A stretch of 22,546 nt of DNA, taken from contig URLT01000019.1 of NCBI GenBank assembly GCA_900548795.1, positions 1 to 22,546 of the forward strand, written 5' to 3'. The notes beneath the pieces were generated by a model, which was not told where the DNA came from, made no database searches, and worked only from the letters and a program-made list of their open reading frames with translations. Position numbers and translations under genes: made by a program. Positions 6,183 through 14,440 of this stretch are shown in pieces; positions within the stretch are counted from its first letter, which is position 1, and every line of letters begins with the position of its first letter. The stretch is from an uncultured Eubacteriales bacterium (GTDB lineage Bacteria > Bacillota > Clostridia > Oscillospirales > Oscillospiraceae).

Positions 6183-9100
6183 TTACTTGGTGAGGCTTTC
6201 CGCGAAACGCATCAGGAGCGTTGCGACCTGCGCGCGGGTGGCGCTGCCCTCTGGGTCGAGCACGACGCCCGCGCCGTTATTCGTGCCCTGAATGAGCTTG
6301 ACGGCGACTGCCCAAGACATGGCGTCCTTGGCATAGCTCTTGACGGAGGCTGTGTCGGAGAAGCCTGTCAGCTCGGCGCGCGCGGAGACGTCATAGCCCT
6401 TCTGCCCGGCATAGCGGAACAGAATCACGGTGATCTGCTCGCGCGTCACGACGCTCTCCGGCTCAAAGGTCGTCTCGGTCACGCCGCGCACGACGCCGTT
6501 TTCAAACGCCCATGCCAGCGCGTCGGCGTAGTAGCCCTTTGCCGAGACATCGGTGAACGGGACGGTCGCGCTCGACGCGGGCTGACCGGCCAAACGCCAG
6601 AGAACCGTGACCAGCATTGCGCGGTCCATCGCCGTTTCCGGCTCAAAGGTGGTCTCGCTCGTGCCGCGGAACAGGTCGTGCTTCACGGCAAAGTCGATGC
6701 CTTCATGTGCCCAGTTGCCGACGGCGGGCAGGTCGGTGAACTTCGCGCCCGGGCAGTTGGCGGGGATGACCTCGCCCTGACCGATCACGACGCCGCAGAC
6801 GGTGCAGACGAGATCGCCGGTGTAGCCGTCCTCGGTGCAGGTGGCGGGCTTTGCATTCACGACCTCGGTGGTCGGATGCGTGCAGGCGGCAGCATGGATC
6901 ACGGTGACGCTTGCGACCTTGCTGGCAATGCGCTTGCCGGATACGTTCTGGCCGTCATACTGCTCCTGCGTGATGCCATAGGCAAAGCGGAGATTGCCGG
7001 AGATGTAAGCGTCCTTGACGATGTCCTCGGGCGTGCCCGTGCCAGAGTTCCAAGAGATCAGGATCGCTGCGGGAACCTCCACAGCGCCCGTCTCGTTGAT
7101 GTAATACTTCTTGGTCTTGCTGTCCTCATAGGTGAGGGTGGAGGTGAAATCGGCCTCTGCCGTGGAGGCCGTGACGGAATCGCCGGTGCCGAAGTCGATC
7201 CCGGCGTCAGCCAGCAGGCTGTCGACGGAGGCATAGAGATTGGAGGCAATCGTGCCCTCGACCTTTGTCTGGTGGTTCCAATACTGATAGCCGACGGTTT
7301 TGTTTTCGGCCAGCGCCTTGAGGTCGGACATGGTGTAGGTCTTGACGGTCGCGGCCGCCTCACCCTCGTATTGCTCCAGAACGGTCAGAACGACCGGCTC
7401 GGCGGGCTTTTCGTTGCCGTAGTGGAAGGTCGGGGTCGCACCTGCGCAGAGGTAGGCGATCGTGTAGCCGTCCTCGGTGATGGTTGCGCCGCCACCGCCG
7501 CAGCCGCCGGATTCACCGGCCTGCGTCAGCCAGACCTTATAGACCGGATAGCCGGTGCTGTCGGCATCCTGCGCCTCGTACTTGGCAAACAGCTCCTTGT
7601 TGTTGAAATCATAGGCGAAGACGTCGAACGGACTGCGCTGGAAGCGCTCCTCGGCCACGGCGCAGTCCACGACAAGTGCGGCGTTGGTGTCATAGAGGCA
7701 GACCGGAGCGGTCGCGGCGATGTTCTTGCCGAGATAGACATAGGTCAGCGCCTGGCAGGATTCAAACGTGTTGGCGGGAAGCTCCGTGATCTGAACCTCG
7801 TCCGGGAAGACGACCTTAGTCAGATTGCTCCAGTCCTGATAGAACACGCCGGTTCCCATTTCTTTCAGGCCCTTCGGCATGGTGACTTCACTCAGACCGA
7901 CACAGAGGCCGAAAGCTGCATTGCCGATGGACTCAATGCTGTCAACCAGTGTCAGATCGGTTAGAGCGCCGTTATAGAAGAACATATAGTCGCCGATTTT
8001 TTTGCAGCCGTCTGCAAAGGTGACCTTGGCGAGATTCGCGTTGTTGCAGAATGCGCCCGTGCCGATGGCCGACAGGGTTGCCGGGACGGTAAGCTCGGTC
8101 AGGTTATCGCAATAATAGAATGCGTAGCTTCCAATCGTCTCGACCTGATTCAGATTAACAGACGGGAGGCCGGTATGGCCGAAGCAGGAGCTTCCAACGG
8201 TTTTCAGAGAGGCGGGGAAAACGATCGCACCGAGGTTTTCGCAGCTCCAGAACATATAGTCACTGAGCGCTTCCACGCCTTCGGAAATCGTGACAGAGGT
8301 CAGCTTCTTGCAGATGTCAAAGGCGCTGCTGCCGAAGGTGACGTTTGCAGGGAGGGTGACAGAGGTCAGATTGCTCTGACGGAATGCAAGACTGTCGATC
8401 CGCTTGAGCGTAGAGGGGAAGGAAACGGTGGAAAGCACACTCTTGCCGAGATAGGTCTGCATGAAGGCCTGCGAGGCAATGATTTCGACACCTTCGGGAA
8501 TGTCATAGTGCGTTTCAGGGCGTGCGCTCGGGTAACGGATCAGCTTCTTGCCGTCCTTGGTGAACAGGACGCCGTCCACATCCTTGAAATTCGGATTTTC
8601 TGCATCAACGAAAATGTTTTGCAGAGCATCACAGCCGGCAAAAACGTTTTCGGTATAGGTGACAACCTGCGTATTTTCGCCCTCGCCAACGCTGGTCTGG
8701 ACATCCTTACCCATTTTCTCAAGCGTGGCGGGGAGCTTGACGGCTTCGACCTTTTTGCAGCCGCTGAATGCATCAGAACCGATGGCCTGCAGCTTGGTAT
8801 CAGAGAGATCAAGCTCCGTCACGCTGCGAAGACCCCAGCAGCCCATGGCAGAGATGTATTCGAGCGAATCGGGGAAGGAAACGGCGGAGAAGTAGTAGTC
8901 GGACGACGAGCCGGTCATCTGATAGGAATAGATCGCGCTCGCGCCGATGCCGGTGACGGCAAAGGTCCATGTGCGGCCGACGACCTTGGCGGTGACGGAC
9001 TCGGGAATGACAAGCGTCTGGGAAGCGTCATTATAGCCGACGTACTTCAGCTCGACCTTGCCGGTCTTGGAGGCATTGTCAAAGCTGGTAACATGGAATT

Positions 9101-10574
9101 CCAGATACTTCGGGGTTTCAGAGGAAGCGGTCGTGCCGTCCACATAGACCTTGAAGTCCGGGATGGAGGCAACGACAGGCTCTTCGCCCCAAGTCGCGAG
9201 GGTGATGTCGCCCTTCTGTTCAACAGGGGCTGCGAGCATGTCGTTCCATGTTTCCTGATAATCCTCGAGGCTCACGGCCGGAACATAGATCGTCAGACTG
9301 GAGCAGCCGTAGAAGGGATAGCGCGTGCTGTTGTAGACAGAGTAGGGGGCAACGCCGGGAGCGGCTTCGCCGCGGAAGGTTACGGAGGTCAGTCCCGTGC
9401 AGTTGCTGAACGCGATCGCGCCGACGGTGTTGATCGTTTCGGGAAGTACGATCGCCGTAAGAGCGGTATCCTCGGTAAACATCGAGCTTGAAAGTGCTTC
9501 CTGCTTAGCCGGGAGCGTGACCGCCGTCAGATTCGGGTTTGCACCGAGGGCGGCAGTCCCGAAGGTGACATTTTCGGCCTCAAAGACGATCTCCCTGAGC
9601 TGCCATGTTCTTGTCATATAACGGCCGACATAATAGAAGCCCTGCTTTTCGACGGTCGTGACGGAAGCCGGGACGGTGATCTTTGTGATTTGAGAGAGCG
9701 CCTCGGAATCGGTCTTGCCGAAGTAGTCGCCGTTGCCGCAGAAGGCGCCCTCTGCAACACCGACGACGTCATAGGTCTTGCCGTCGACGGTATAGGCGCT
9801 CGGGAGGGTGATCTCGCCGCCGAAGCCAAAATAACCGGTGATCCAGGCCTTGCCCTCGCGCAGCTCAAACTTATAGAACTCCTGCGAGCTGGGATCGACC
9901 TTCGCGCCGCAGACGCAAACGCCCTTTTCATAGGTGTGTGCCTCGTTGGTGACGGTATAGTCGCAGCCGGCATCGGTGCAGACGGCGCTGTGCGTGCCGT
10001 CGCCGTTATCCGTGTAGCTCAGGTTGTGGCTGGGCGCTTCGGGATAAGCAGGGTCAGGCAGCTCGTCTGCAATATCGGCTGAGACACTGACCGCACCGTC
10101 TGCCGCTGTTTCAAAATCATCGGCATAGAGGCTCTTGCAGTGAATGGTCAGTTCACTGTCGGAAATCGCCCCGTCAAAAATCGAGTTTGCAAGGGACTCG
10201 GCAAAGTTTGCCGGAACGGCACCGTAAAAGTAGACGTTGGTCAGCGAATACAGATAGTCAAACACGTAATCGCCGTAAGTCGTGACGGTGCTCGGGATCA
10301 CAAGGCTTTCGACAGCCGTTTTCGAAGCGCCGATGCACATGTCATCCAGCTTTGTGACCGGCGTGCCGTTGATTTTGGCGGGGATCACGACGTCAACGGC
10401 GCTGCCGAGGTATTCGGTGATGACACCGTTGGAGAATTTGAAGTCTTCTGCCGGATTCGGCTCCGGAGTCTGGGATGCGGCATCAGCGGCGAAGGCGGGC
10501 AGAACAAGCCCTGTCATCATCGACAGACACAGCAGCAGAACCAGCAGCCGACGAAGGGGTGTTTTCAGGTTCAT
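6183..10574 (-). CDS. Large secreted BspA-like leucine-rich-repeat protein with C-terminal SLH repeats
   Basis: A signal peptide (residues 1-29, ending LVLPAFA) is followed by about 1000 residues of BspA-type LRR_5 repeats. These show recurring patterns such as LTSVTLPANVTFGSSAF and IGSYAFYYCDNLTELTVP, a solenoid often used for adhesion or ligand binding. Residues about 1060-1227 form a separate domain resembling one in the 511-residue protein of the neighbouring operon. A Cys-rich linker with CTEDGYTGDLVCTVCG follows (about 1231-1262). Three SLH repeats end the protein (about 1279-1333, 1340-1390, 1405-1459), each with a TFEPE or LDPEG-type motif followed by TREQ or TRAQ. SLH repeats bind cell-wall polysaccharide, so the protein should sit on the surface. 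GGAGA lies about 9 bases before the ATG. A strong promoter lies upstream, divergent from the ABC/ExbB operon. Confidence 0.9.
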   Translation of the reverse strand: MNLKTPLRRLLVLLLCLSMMTGLVLPAFAADAASQTPEPNPAEDFKFSNGVITEYLGSAVDVVIPAKINGTPVTKLDDMCIGASKTAVESLVIPSTVTTYGDYVFDYLYSLTNVYFYGAVPANFAESLANSIFDGAISDSELTIHCKSLYADDFETAADGAVSVSADIADELPDPAYPEAPSHNLSYTDNGDGTHSAVCTDAGCDYTVTNEAHTYEKGVCVCGAKVDPSSQEFYKFELREGKAWITGYFGFGGEITLPSAYTVDGKTYDVVGVAEGAFCGNGDYFGKTDSEALSQITKITVPASVTTVEKQGFYYVGRYMTRTWQLREIVFEAENVTFGTAALGANPNLTAVTLPAKQEALSSSMFTEDTALTAIVLPETINTVGAIAFSNCTGLTSVTFRGEAAPGVAPYSVYNSTRYPFYGCSSLTIYVPAVSLEDYQETWNDMLAAPVEQKGDITLATWGEEPVVASIPDFKVYVDGTTASSETPKYLEFHVTSFDNASKTGKVELKYVGYNDASQTLVIPESVTAKVVGRTWTFAVTGIGASAIYSYQMTGSSSDYYFSAVSFPDSLEYISAMGCWGLRSVTELDLSDTKLQAIGSDAFSGCKKVEAVKLPATLEKMGKDVQTSVGEGENTQVVTYTENVFAGCDALQNIFVDAENPNFKDVDGVLFTKDGKKLIRYPSARPETHYDIPEGVEIIASQAFMQTYLGKSVLSTVSFPSTLKRIDSLAFRQSNLTSVTLPANVTFGSSAFDICKKLTSVTISEGVEALSDYMFWSCENLGAIVFPASLKTVGSSCFGHTGLPSVNLNQVETIGSYAFYYCDNLTELTVPATLSAIGTGAFCNNANLAKVTFADGCKKIGDYMFFYNGALTDLTLVDSIESIGNAAFGLCVGLSEVTMPKGLKEMGTGVFYQDWSNLTKVVFPDEVQITELPANTFESCQALTYVYLGKNIAATAPVCLYDTNAALVVDCAVAEERFQRSPFDVFAYDFNNKELFAKYEAQDADSTGYPVYKVWLTQAGESGGCGGGGATITEDGYTIAYLCAGATPTFHYGNEKPAEPVVLTVLEQYEGEAAATVKTYTMSDLKALAENKTVGYQYWNHQTKVEGTIASNLYASVDSLLADAGIDFGTGDSVTASTAEADFTSTLTYEDSKTKKYYINETGAVEVPAAILISWNSGTGTPEDIVKDAYISGNLRFAYGITQEQYDGQNVSGKRIASKVASVTVIHAAACTHPTTEVVNAKPATCTEDGYTGDLVCTVCGVVIGQGEVIPANCPGAKFTDLPAVGNWAHEGIDFAVKHDLFRGTSETTFEPETAMDRAMLVTVLWRLAGQPASSATVPFTDVSAKGYYADALAWAFENGVVRGVTETTFEPESVVTREQITVILFRYAGQKGYDVSARAELTGFSDTASVKSYAKDAMSWAVAVKLIQGTNNGAGVVLDPEGSATRAQVATLLMRFAESLTK

Positions 10575-10592
10575 GGTTTTGTCTCCTTTTCT

Positions 10593-10618
10593 CCGTTGTC
10601 TTGTTTTCAGAACAACGG
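10593..10618 (-). promoter_or_regulatory. Leader hairpin just upstream of the LRR gene ribosome binding site
   Basis: CCGTTGT (10593-10599) and ACAACGG (10612-10618) are perfect inverted arms around a 12-base interior that can add two inner pairs. In the mRNA the hairpin ends a few bases before AAAAGGAGA. It may stabilise the message or affect translation; no known riboswitch class is recognised. Confidence 0.4.
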
Positions 10619-10649
10619 TAACTAAAAAAATTCGGGTTTCCCTAGCAAT

Positions 10650-10678
10650 ATTCTAGAAGAAGAATAACGCAATGTCAA
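10650..10678 (-). promoter_or_regulatory. Promoter of the LRR/SLH gene
   Basis: On the minus strand, TTGACA (10673-10678) and TAGAAT (10650-10655) are 17 bases apart, which is almost consensus. The -10 and the bases after it read CTAGAATATTGCTAGG, closely matching the ABC permease promoter at 20062-20090. Confidence 0.8.
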
Positions 10679-10749
10679 GACGGATCGAAAAAATTCGGCA
10701 ATATCGAACAGAAATACGCGGTTAATTCCGTGAAAAATAACCGCAGGGC

Positions 10750-10778
10750 TTGCAATTTTTCCGTCTTCGGTGTATGAT
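10750..10778 (+). promoter_or_regulatory. Promoter of the solute-binding protein/ExbB operon
   Basis: TTGCAA (10750-10755) and TATGAT (10773-10778) are 17 bases apart. The presumed start site lies about 75 bases before the ATG at 10862. The leader is too short for a cobalamin riboswitch, and none of its conserved boxes are seen. Confidence 0.7.
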
Positions 10779-10861
10779 AAACATGAAAAAATCGGATCGG
10801 GGCCGTTTCTTTTTTTGAAGGCGGTTATTCTCGTTTGTGTATCACGGGTTCAGGAGTGCTT

Positions 10862-11944
10862 ATGAAACGAATTCTTGCTATTGTAATAGGTATCGCGTTG
10901 TGCCTGTCTCTGACGGCCTGCGGCAGCGGCTATGACCCGCTGGAGGGCGTTGCGACGCAGCAGTTTACGGACAGCGCCGGGCGGGATGTTACGCTCCCGC
11001 AGGAGATCACGCGCGTCGCTGCCAGCGGCTCGACGGCGCAGATGATTTTGATGACGATCGCGCCGGAGCTGCTGATCGGCCTTGCCAGCAGCCCGAGCAC
11101 GGCGCAGATGCCGTATTTCCCGGAGAATATGTGGTATCTGCCGACCTTCGGCCAGTTTTACGGCAGCAAGGCAAACCTGAACATGGAGGCGCTGATCGAC
11201 GCGCAGCCGCAGATCATCATTGACCTCGGCGACGCGAAGGAGAGCGTCGCCGACGACATGAACGGCATTCAGAAGCAGACCGGCATCCCGACGGTCTTCA
11301 TCGAAGCGACGATCGAGACCATGCCGCAGGCCTACCGCACGCTTGGCAGACTGCTCGGCCGGGAGGAGCAGGGCGAGCGCCTCGCTTCTTACATTGACCG
11401 GACGCTTGCCATGGCTGAGGAAAACGCGGCGGCCATACCCGACGCGCAGCGCAAGACGGTGATGTTCGGCACCGGCTCGACGGGGCTGGCGTGCAACGCG
11501 GCCGGCTCAACGCAGGCCGACGTGATCGAGCGGGTCGGCGCGATCAACGCGATCGAATCCGGCGAGCTTACGAACCGCAACGGCGGCACGACCGTGAATC
11601 TCGAGCAGGTCTACGTCTATGATCCGCAGGTCATTCTGCTCTCGGCCGGCGGGCCGTTCGACACGCTGGAGCAGAGCGAGTGGTCGGAGCTGGGTGCGGT
11701 TCGGAGCGGCAGCTATTATGAGATCCCGAACCTGCCCTATGACTGGATGTCCTCGCCGCCGTCGGTCAACCGTGTGCTCGGCATCTGGTGGCTGGGCAAC
11801 CTGCTCTATCCCGAGCAATATGACTATGATATGATCGCCGTTGCGCAGGAGTTTTACGGCCTGTTTTGGCATTATGAGCTGCCCGAGGAGGAGGCGCGCA
11901 CGCTGTTGGCGCGTTCTACCCTCCGCGCGGAGGCGACGCCGTGA
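10862..11944 (+). CDS. Lipoprotein solute-binding protein of a FecB/BtuF-type ABC importer
   Basis: The 360-residue protein starts MKRILAIVIG and has a lipobox LTAC with Cys20, so it should be tethered to the outer face of the membrane. The mature part fits the periplasmic-binding family of metal chelates, haem and corrinoids (PF01497): TDSAGRDVTLP and ITRVAASGS near the start, EALIDAQPQIIIDLG in the middle, VNLEQVYVYDPQVILLS later, and a long helix between two lobes. AGGAG at 10852-10856 places the start at 10862 rather than the upstream in-frame codon at 10835. It should deliver its ligand to the permease and ATPase encoded convergently at 18245-20009; no other permease is nearby. It overlaps the next gene by 4 bases (GTGA). 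The ligand is not identifiable. Confidence 0.88.
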   Translation: MKRILAIVIGIALCLSLTACGSGYDPLEGVATQQFTDSAGRDVTLPQEITRVAASGSTAQMILMTIAPELLIGLASSPSTAQMPYFPENMWYLPTFGQFYGSKANLNMEALIDAQPQIIIDLGDAKESVADDMNGIQKQTGIPTVFIEATIETMPQAYRTLGRLLGREEQGERLASYIDRTLAMAEENAAAIPDAQRKTVMFGTGSTGLACNAAGSTQADVIERVGAINAIESGELTNRNGGTTVNLEQVYVYDPQVILLSAGGPFDTLEQSEWSELGAVRSGSYYEIPNLPYDWMSSPPSVNRVLGIWWLGNLLYPEQYDYDMIAVAQEFYGLFWHYELPEEEARTLLARSTLRAEATP

Positions 11945-13476
11945 GAAGGCGCGCTGCTGCGGCGCTGACGGCGCTGGTGCTGCTTCTGAGCCTCGTCGCC
12001 CCGATTTTGGCGGCCGGACAGGTGACCGATACGCTCACGGTCAAGGTCGGCTATTTCGGCATGGATACGGACAGCTATGTCGAGGTCGCGACCTACCACT
12101 GGTCGGAGCTTTCCGAGAATCTCGAGCTTCATACGCAGGCCTATTCCTTCTTCCGCAGCGCCTCAGACGGCACCTATCGCACGGTGATCGATTCGGCGCT
12201 CGGCTTTTACATCTCCGATCTGATCGACTACGCTCAGATCAACAAGGACGACATTCAGTCCATCCAATTTTACACGAGAGATCAGGAGATCGGCTATTTC
12301 ACTTCCTTCACGCATGCCGATCTGTTCGAGACGGCGCGGTACTATTTTAACGACCTGTCTGCGCACCTCGAGCCGGTCTATGACGAGGAGGGCGCGCTCA
12401 CGGGCTACAACGCCGATTCGGCGTGGGACGACTGCTGGGAGGTCGCGCCGATGCTGGCACTTGAGGACAACTGGGCGACGTATGAGCCGGGAACGGAGCA
12501 TACCGCGCCGAATTATGAGAGCATGGGCACGGGCAACCGCTTCCGCTTGCTGTTTGGTCAGTCCTACCCGACGGAGGTGCGGACAAATCAGAGCGCGAAA
12601 TACACGCACACCCTGTTCGTCACGCTCAACGGCACGCCGTCCGCGCCGGAGCTTCCGGAGCTGGATGGGACGATCGGGTCGCATACGATCCAGTTCGATA
12701 TGTCGCTCAGCAACAGCACCCTGCGCGAGGCGCTCGCGCAGCTTCTGAACATTTCCTCGACGGATTCCTCCGTTTTGGAGATCAAGAGCGTGACCGTCAC
12801 GCCGAGCAGCGAATATGTCGACCTCGCGACGGTCACGGTGACCTATGAGGTGCATAAGGAAGGGTCTGCAAGTCTGTCGATCGGGCTTGGCGGAGCACCT
12901 GTTACGAGCAGCCCGGCGATCACAACGCACGATCCGACGCCGTCTCCGACCGAGCCTGACCCGCAGCCCACGCAGCCGCTTTCGCCGGATACGCCGACGC
13001 AGTCCGACGGGAGCAGCGACGGGCAGGGGAGCGGCGATCATCACGACAACGGAAACGGCAGCGGCAGCGGCAACGGGAACGGAACGCTCCCGACCCCGAC
13101 AACGCCCGATCCGACGACCGCTCCGACCGAGGCGACCACCGAGCCGCCGACCGAGCTGGGCGTTCCGGACGGCTTGGATCCGGTCGACACCGTACCCGTC
13201 CCGATGCCCGAGCAGAGAGTGCGCATGTACGCGCTGGATGAATCCGTTGCGCGAAAGCTGATGAACAAGGGCGCGCAGGAGGAGCAGGCTCCCGATCTGT
13301 CGGGCGAGGCCCCCCCTATGACGCAGACGGTCGCGCCGCCCGTTGCTGAGCGGGACGACCGGCTGACCCTGTTGCTGGTGGGGCTTGGAGCGGTCACCCT
13401 TGCCGCGGCCGGAGGCGCTGCCGCCTGTGTGTACTATGGCAGAGATTACAAACGAAAAGAAAGAGGTAAGGCATGA
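11941..13476 (+). CDS. Membrane-anchored surface protein with Pro/Thr/Gly-rich linker (unknown function)
   Basis: Visible parts are a signal peptide (1-25, ending PILAA), an extracytoplasmic domain (about 30-230), a second small beta-rich domain (about 240-315), and a low-complexity linker rich in Pro, Thr, Ser and Gly (about 320-425). A C-terminal membrane helix (about 474-499) and a positive tail RDYKRKERGKA follow, so the bulk faces outward. The first domain has a TYHWSEL, GFYISDLIDYA and FRLLFGQ pattern that I see again in the divergent LRR protein; it loosely recalls molybdopterin-oxidoreductase-like folds but no cofactor ligand is evident. The layout is a mirror image of TonB, which has an N-terminal helix, a Pro-rich linker and an outer domain. 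GTG 11941 has GGAGG 7 bases upstream and overlaps the preceding stop. The ATGA overlap with the ExbB-like gene suggests a shared complex (inference). Confidence 0.82.
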   Translation: MRRRAAAALTALVLLLSLVAPILAAGQVTDTLTVKVGYFGMDTDSYVEVATYHWSELSENLELHTQAYSFFRSASDGTYRTVIDSALGFYISDLIDYAQINKDDIQSIQFYTRDQEIGYFTSFTHADLFETARYYFNDLSAHLEPVYDEEGALTGYNADSAWDDCWEVAPMLALEDNWATYEPGTEHTAPNYESMGTGNRFRLLFGQSYPTEVRTNQSAKYTHTLFVTLNGTPSAPELPELDGTIGSHTIQFDMSLSNSTLREALAQLLNISSTDSSVLEIKSVTVTPSSEYVDLATVTVTYEVHKEGSASLSIGLGGAPVTSSPAITTHDPTPSPTEPDPQPTQPLSPDTPTQSDGSSDGQGSGDHHDNGNGSGSGNGNGTLPTPTTPDPTTAPTEATTEPPTELGVPDGLDPVDTVPVPMPEQRVRMYALDESVARKLMNKGAQEEQAPDLSGEAPPMTQTVAPPVAERDDRLTLLLVGLGAVTLAAAGGAAACVYYGRDYKRKERGKA

Positions 13477-14093
13477 GTTCTGCATTTCATACGATTCTGC
13501 GCGCGGTCGCTTCGGCAATGGAGCTGCCCGTTGTGCTGCTGCTGGTGCTGCTGCTGAGCTTTGCGGTGTTCACCGTCGGTTGGCTCCTTGCTGAGTATTT
13601 CACGGAGCACCGCCATATGCGCTTTGCGCTTCCGGTCGTGCTCGAGTCGCTTCGCACGGCGCAGGACGTCCGCGCGGCGGTGGCGCGCAGCCGCCTGAAT
13701 CGCCGCCAAAAGGCGCTGCTGACCGAGCTTTCCGAGCACCCCGAGCTGACCGCCGAGCTGCGCCGCTCTCTGGCCGACAACCTGCTCGAGCACGAGCAGG
13801 CGCATTATGACCGCGTGCTCAAGCTGACGGAGCTTGCCGCAAAGCTTGCGCCGATGTTCGGCCTGCTGGGCACGCTGATCCCCCTCGGCCCCGGCATCAT
13901 CGCGCTGGGGCAGGGCGACACCTATACGCTCTCCGTCTCGCTTCTGACCGCGTTCGACACGACGATCGTCGGCCTGATCGCGGCGGCGGTCTGCATGGTC
14001 GTTTCCAACGTGCGCAAGCGCTGGTACAGCGGCTACATGGCTGATCTGGAGACACTCGCCGACTGCCTTTGCGAGCGGGAGGCCGCGCAATGA
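13473..14093 (+). CDS. MotA/TolQ/ExbB-family proton channel protein
   Basis: The 206 residues have the ExbB/TolQ plan: one membrane helix near the N-terminus (about 17-41), a charged cytoplasmic stretch (45-120), then two helices (about 124-145 and 153-179). The family core is present as LAPMFGLLGTLIPLGPGI (125-142) and LLTAFDTTIVGLIAA (158-172). Thr134 and Thr163/164 lie where ExbB and TolQ line the channel with Thr. Known members form pentamers with ExbD/TolR and use proton flow to drive TonB, TolA or the flagellar motor. No flagellar gene is near. GAGG lies 6 bases before the ATG, which overlaps the upstream stop (ATGA); the same overlap joins it to the DUF2149 gene, the expected ExbD-like partner. 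Confidence 0.9.
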   Translation: MSSAFHTILRAVASAMELPVVLLLVLLLSFAVFTVGWLLAEYFTEHRHMRFALPVVLESLRTAQDVRAAVARSRLNRRQKALLTELSEHPELTAELRRSLADNLLEHEQAHYDRVLKLTELAAKLAPMFGLLGTLIPLGPGIIALGQGDTYTLSVSLLTAFDTTIVGLIAAAVCMVVSNVRKRWYSGYMADLETLADCLCEREAAQ

Positions 14094-14440
14094 GAGCCCG
14101 CAGAAGCCGCCGCCGCTTTGAAGACGAGAGCGTCAATCCGATGAATTATATTTCCAATTTGTCTGACGCCATGCTCGTGCTGGCCGTCGGCATGATGCTG
14201 GCGCTGATCGTGCATTGGAACGTGGACATCGGCTCTGGGACGGAGACGGGGCAGACGAGCCAGCCGACCGCGCAGACACAGATCGACCGCGACAACGCGC
14301 CGAGCTTCACGGACGACGATCTGAAGGAGACCGAGCAGCCCTCCGAGGGCGGCGAGCTGGAAAAGCTGGGCGAGGTCTATTACGATGCCGCGACCGGCAA
14401 ATATTATATCATTGAAAATGAAACGGGGGGCGGACAATGA
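14090..14440 (+). CDS. DUF2149-family protein, ExbD/TolR-like motor partner
   Basis: The 116 residues comprise a short Arg-rich cytoplasmic N-terminus, a single membrane helix (about 24-43) and an acidic outer tail that ends in a small beta-like segment (GEVYYDAATGKYYII). The stretch NPMNYISNLSDAMLVLAVG has an Asp (26) at the start of the helix. ExbD and TolR carry a PLVDVMLVLL-type motif there, whose Asp is needed for proton flow. DUF2149 proteins are commonly found beside MotA/TolQ/ExbB-like genes, including in methanogens with CobN-like proteins. I start at ATG 14090, which overlaps the preceding stop and has GGGAGG 7 bases upstream; the in-frame codon at 14069 lies inside the ExbB gene. 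The ExbD-like role is inferred from topology, motif and neighbour. Confidence 0.82.
   Translation: MRARRSRRRFEDESVNPMNYISNLSDAMLVLAVGMMLALIVHWNVDIGSGTETGQTSQPTAQTQIDRDNAPSFTDDDLKETEQPSEGGELEKLGEVYYDAATGKYYIIENETGGGQ

Noticed and set aside
6156..7964. Plus-strand open frame of 602 codons opposite the LRR/SLH gene, and another of 438 codons at 8175-9491
   Set aside because: The minus strand has a signal peptide, LRR repeats and SLH domains. The opposite frames show no family motif and are typical GC-rich antisense shadows.
10779..10861. Possible cobalamin riboswitch before the binding-protein operon
   Set aside because: The leader is under 90 bases and lacks the conserved boxes of that class. 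The permease leader is even shorter.
12965..13165. Repeat-rich DNA in the linker protein as a possible direct-repeat array
   Set aside because: It encodes a Pro/Thr/Gly/Asn-rich linker in frame; there are no regularly spaced identical repeats as in CRISPR.
12163..13518. Minus-strand open frame of 451 codons opposite the linker protein, and similar frames at 14446-15561 and 15625-16782
   Set aside because: Arg-rich, low-complexity translations with no motifs; the plus strand carries the coherent overlapping operon.
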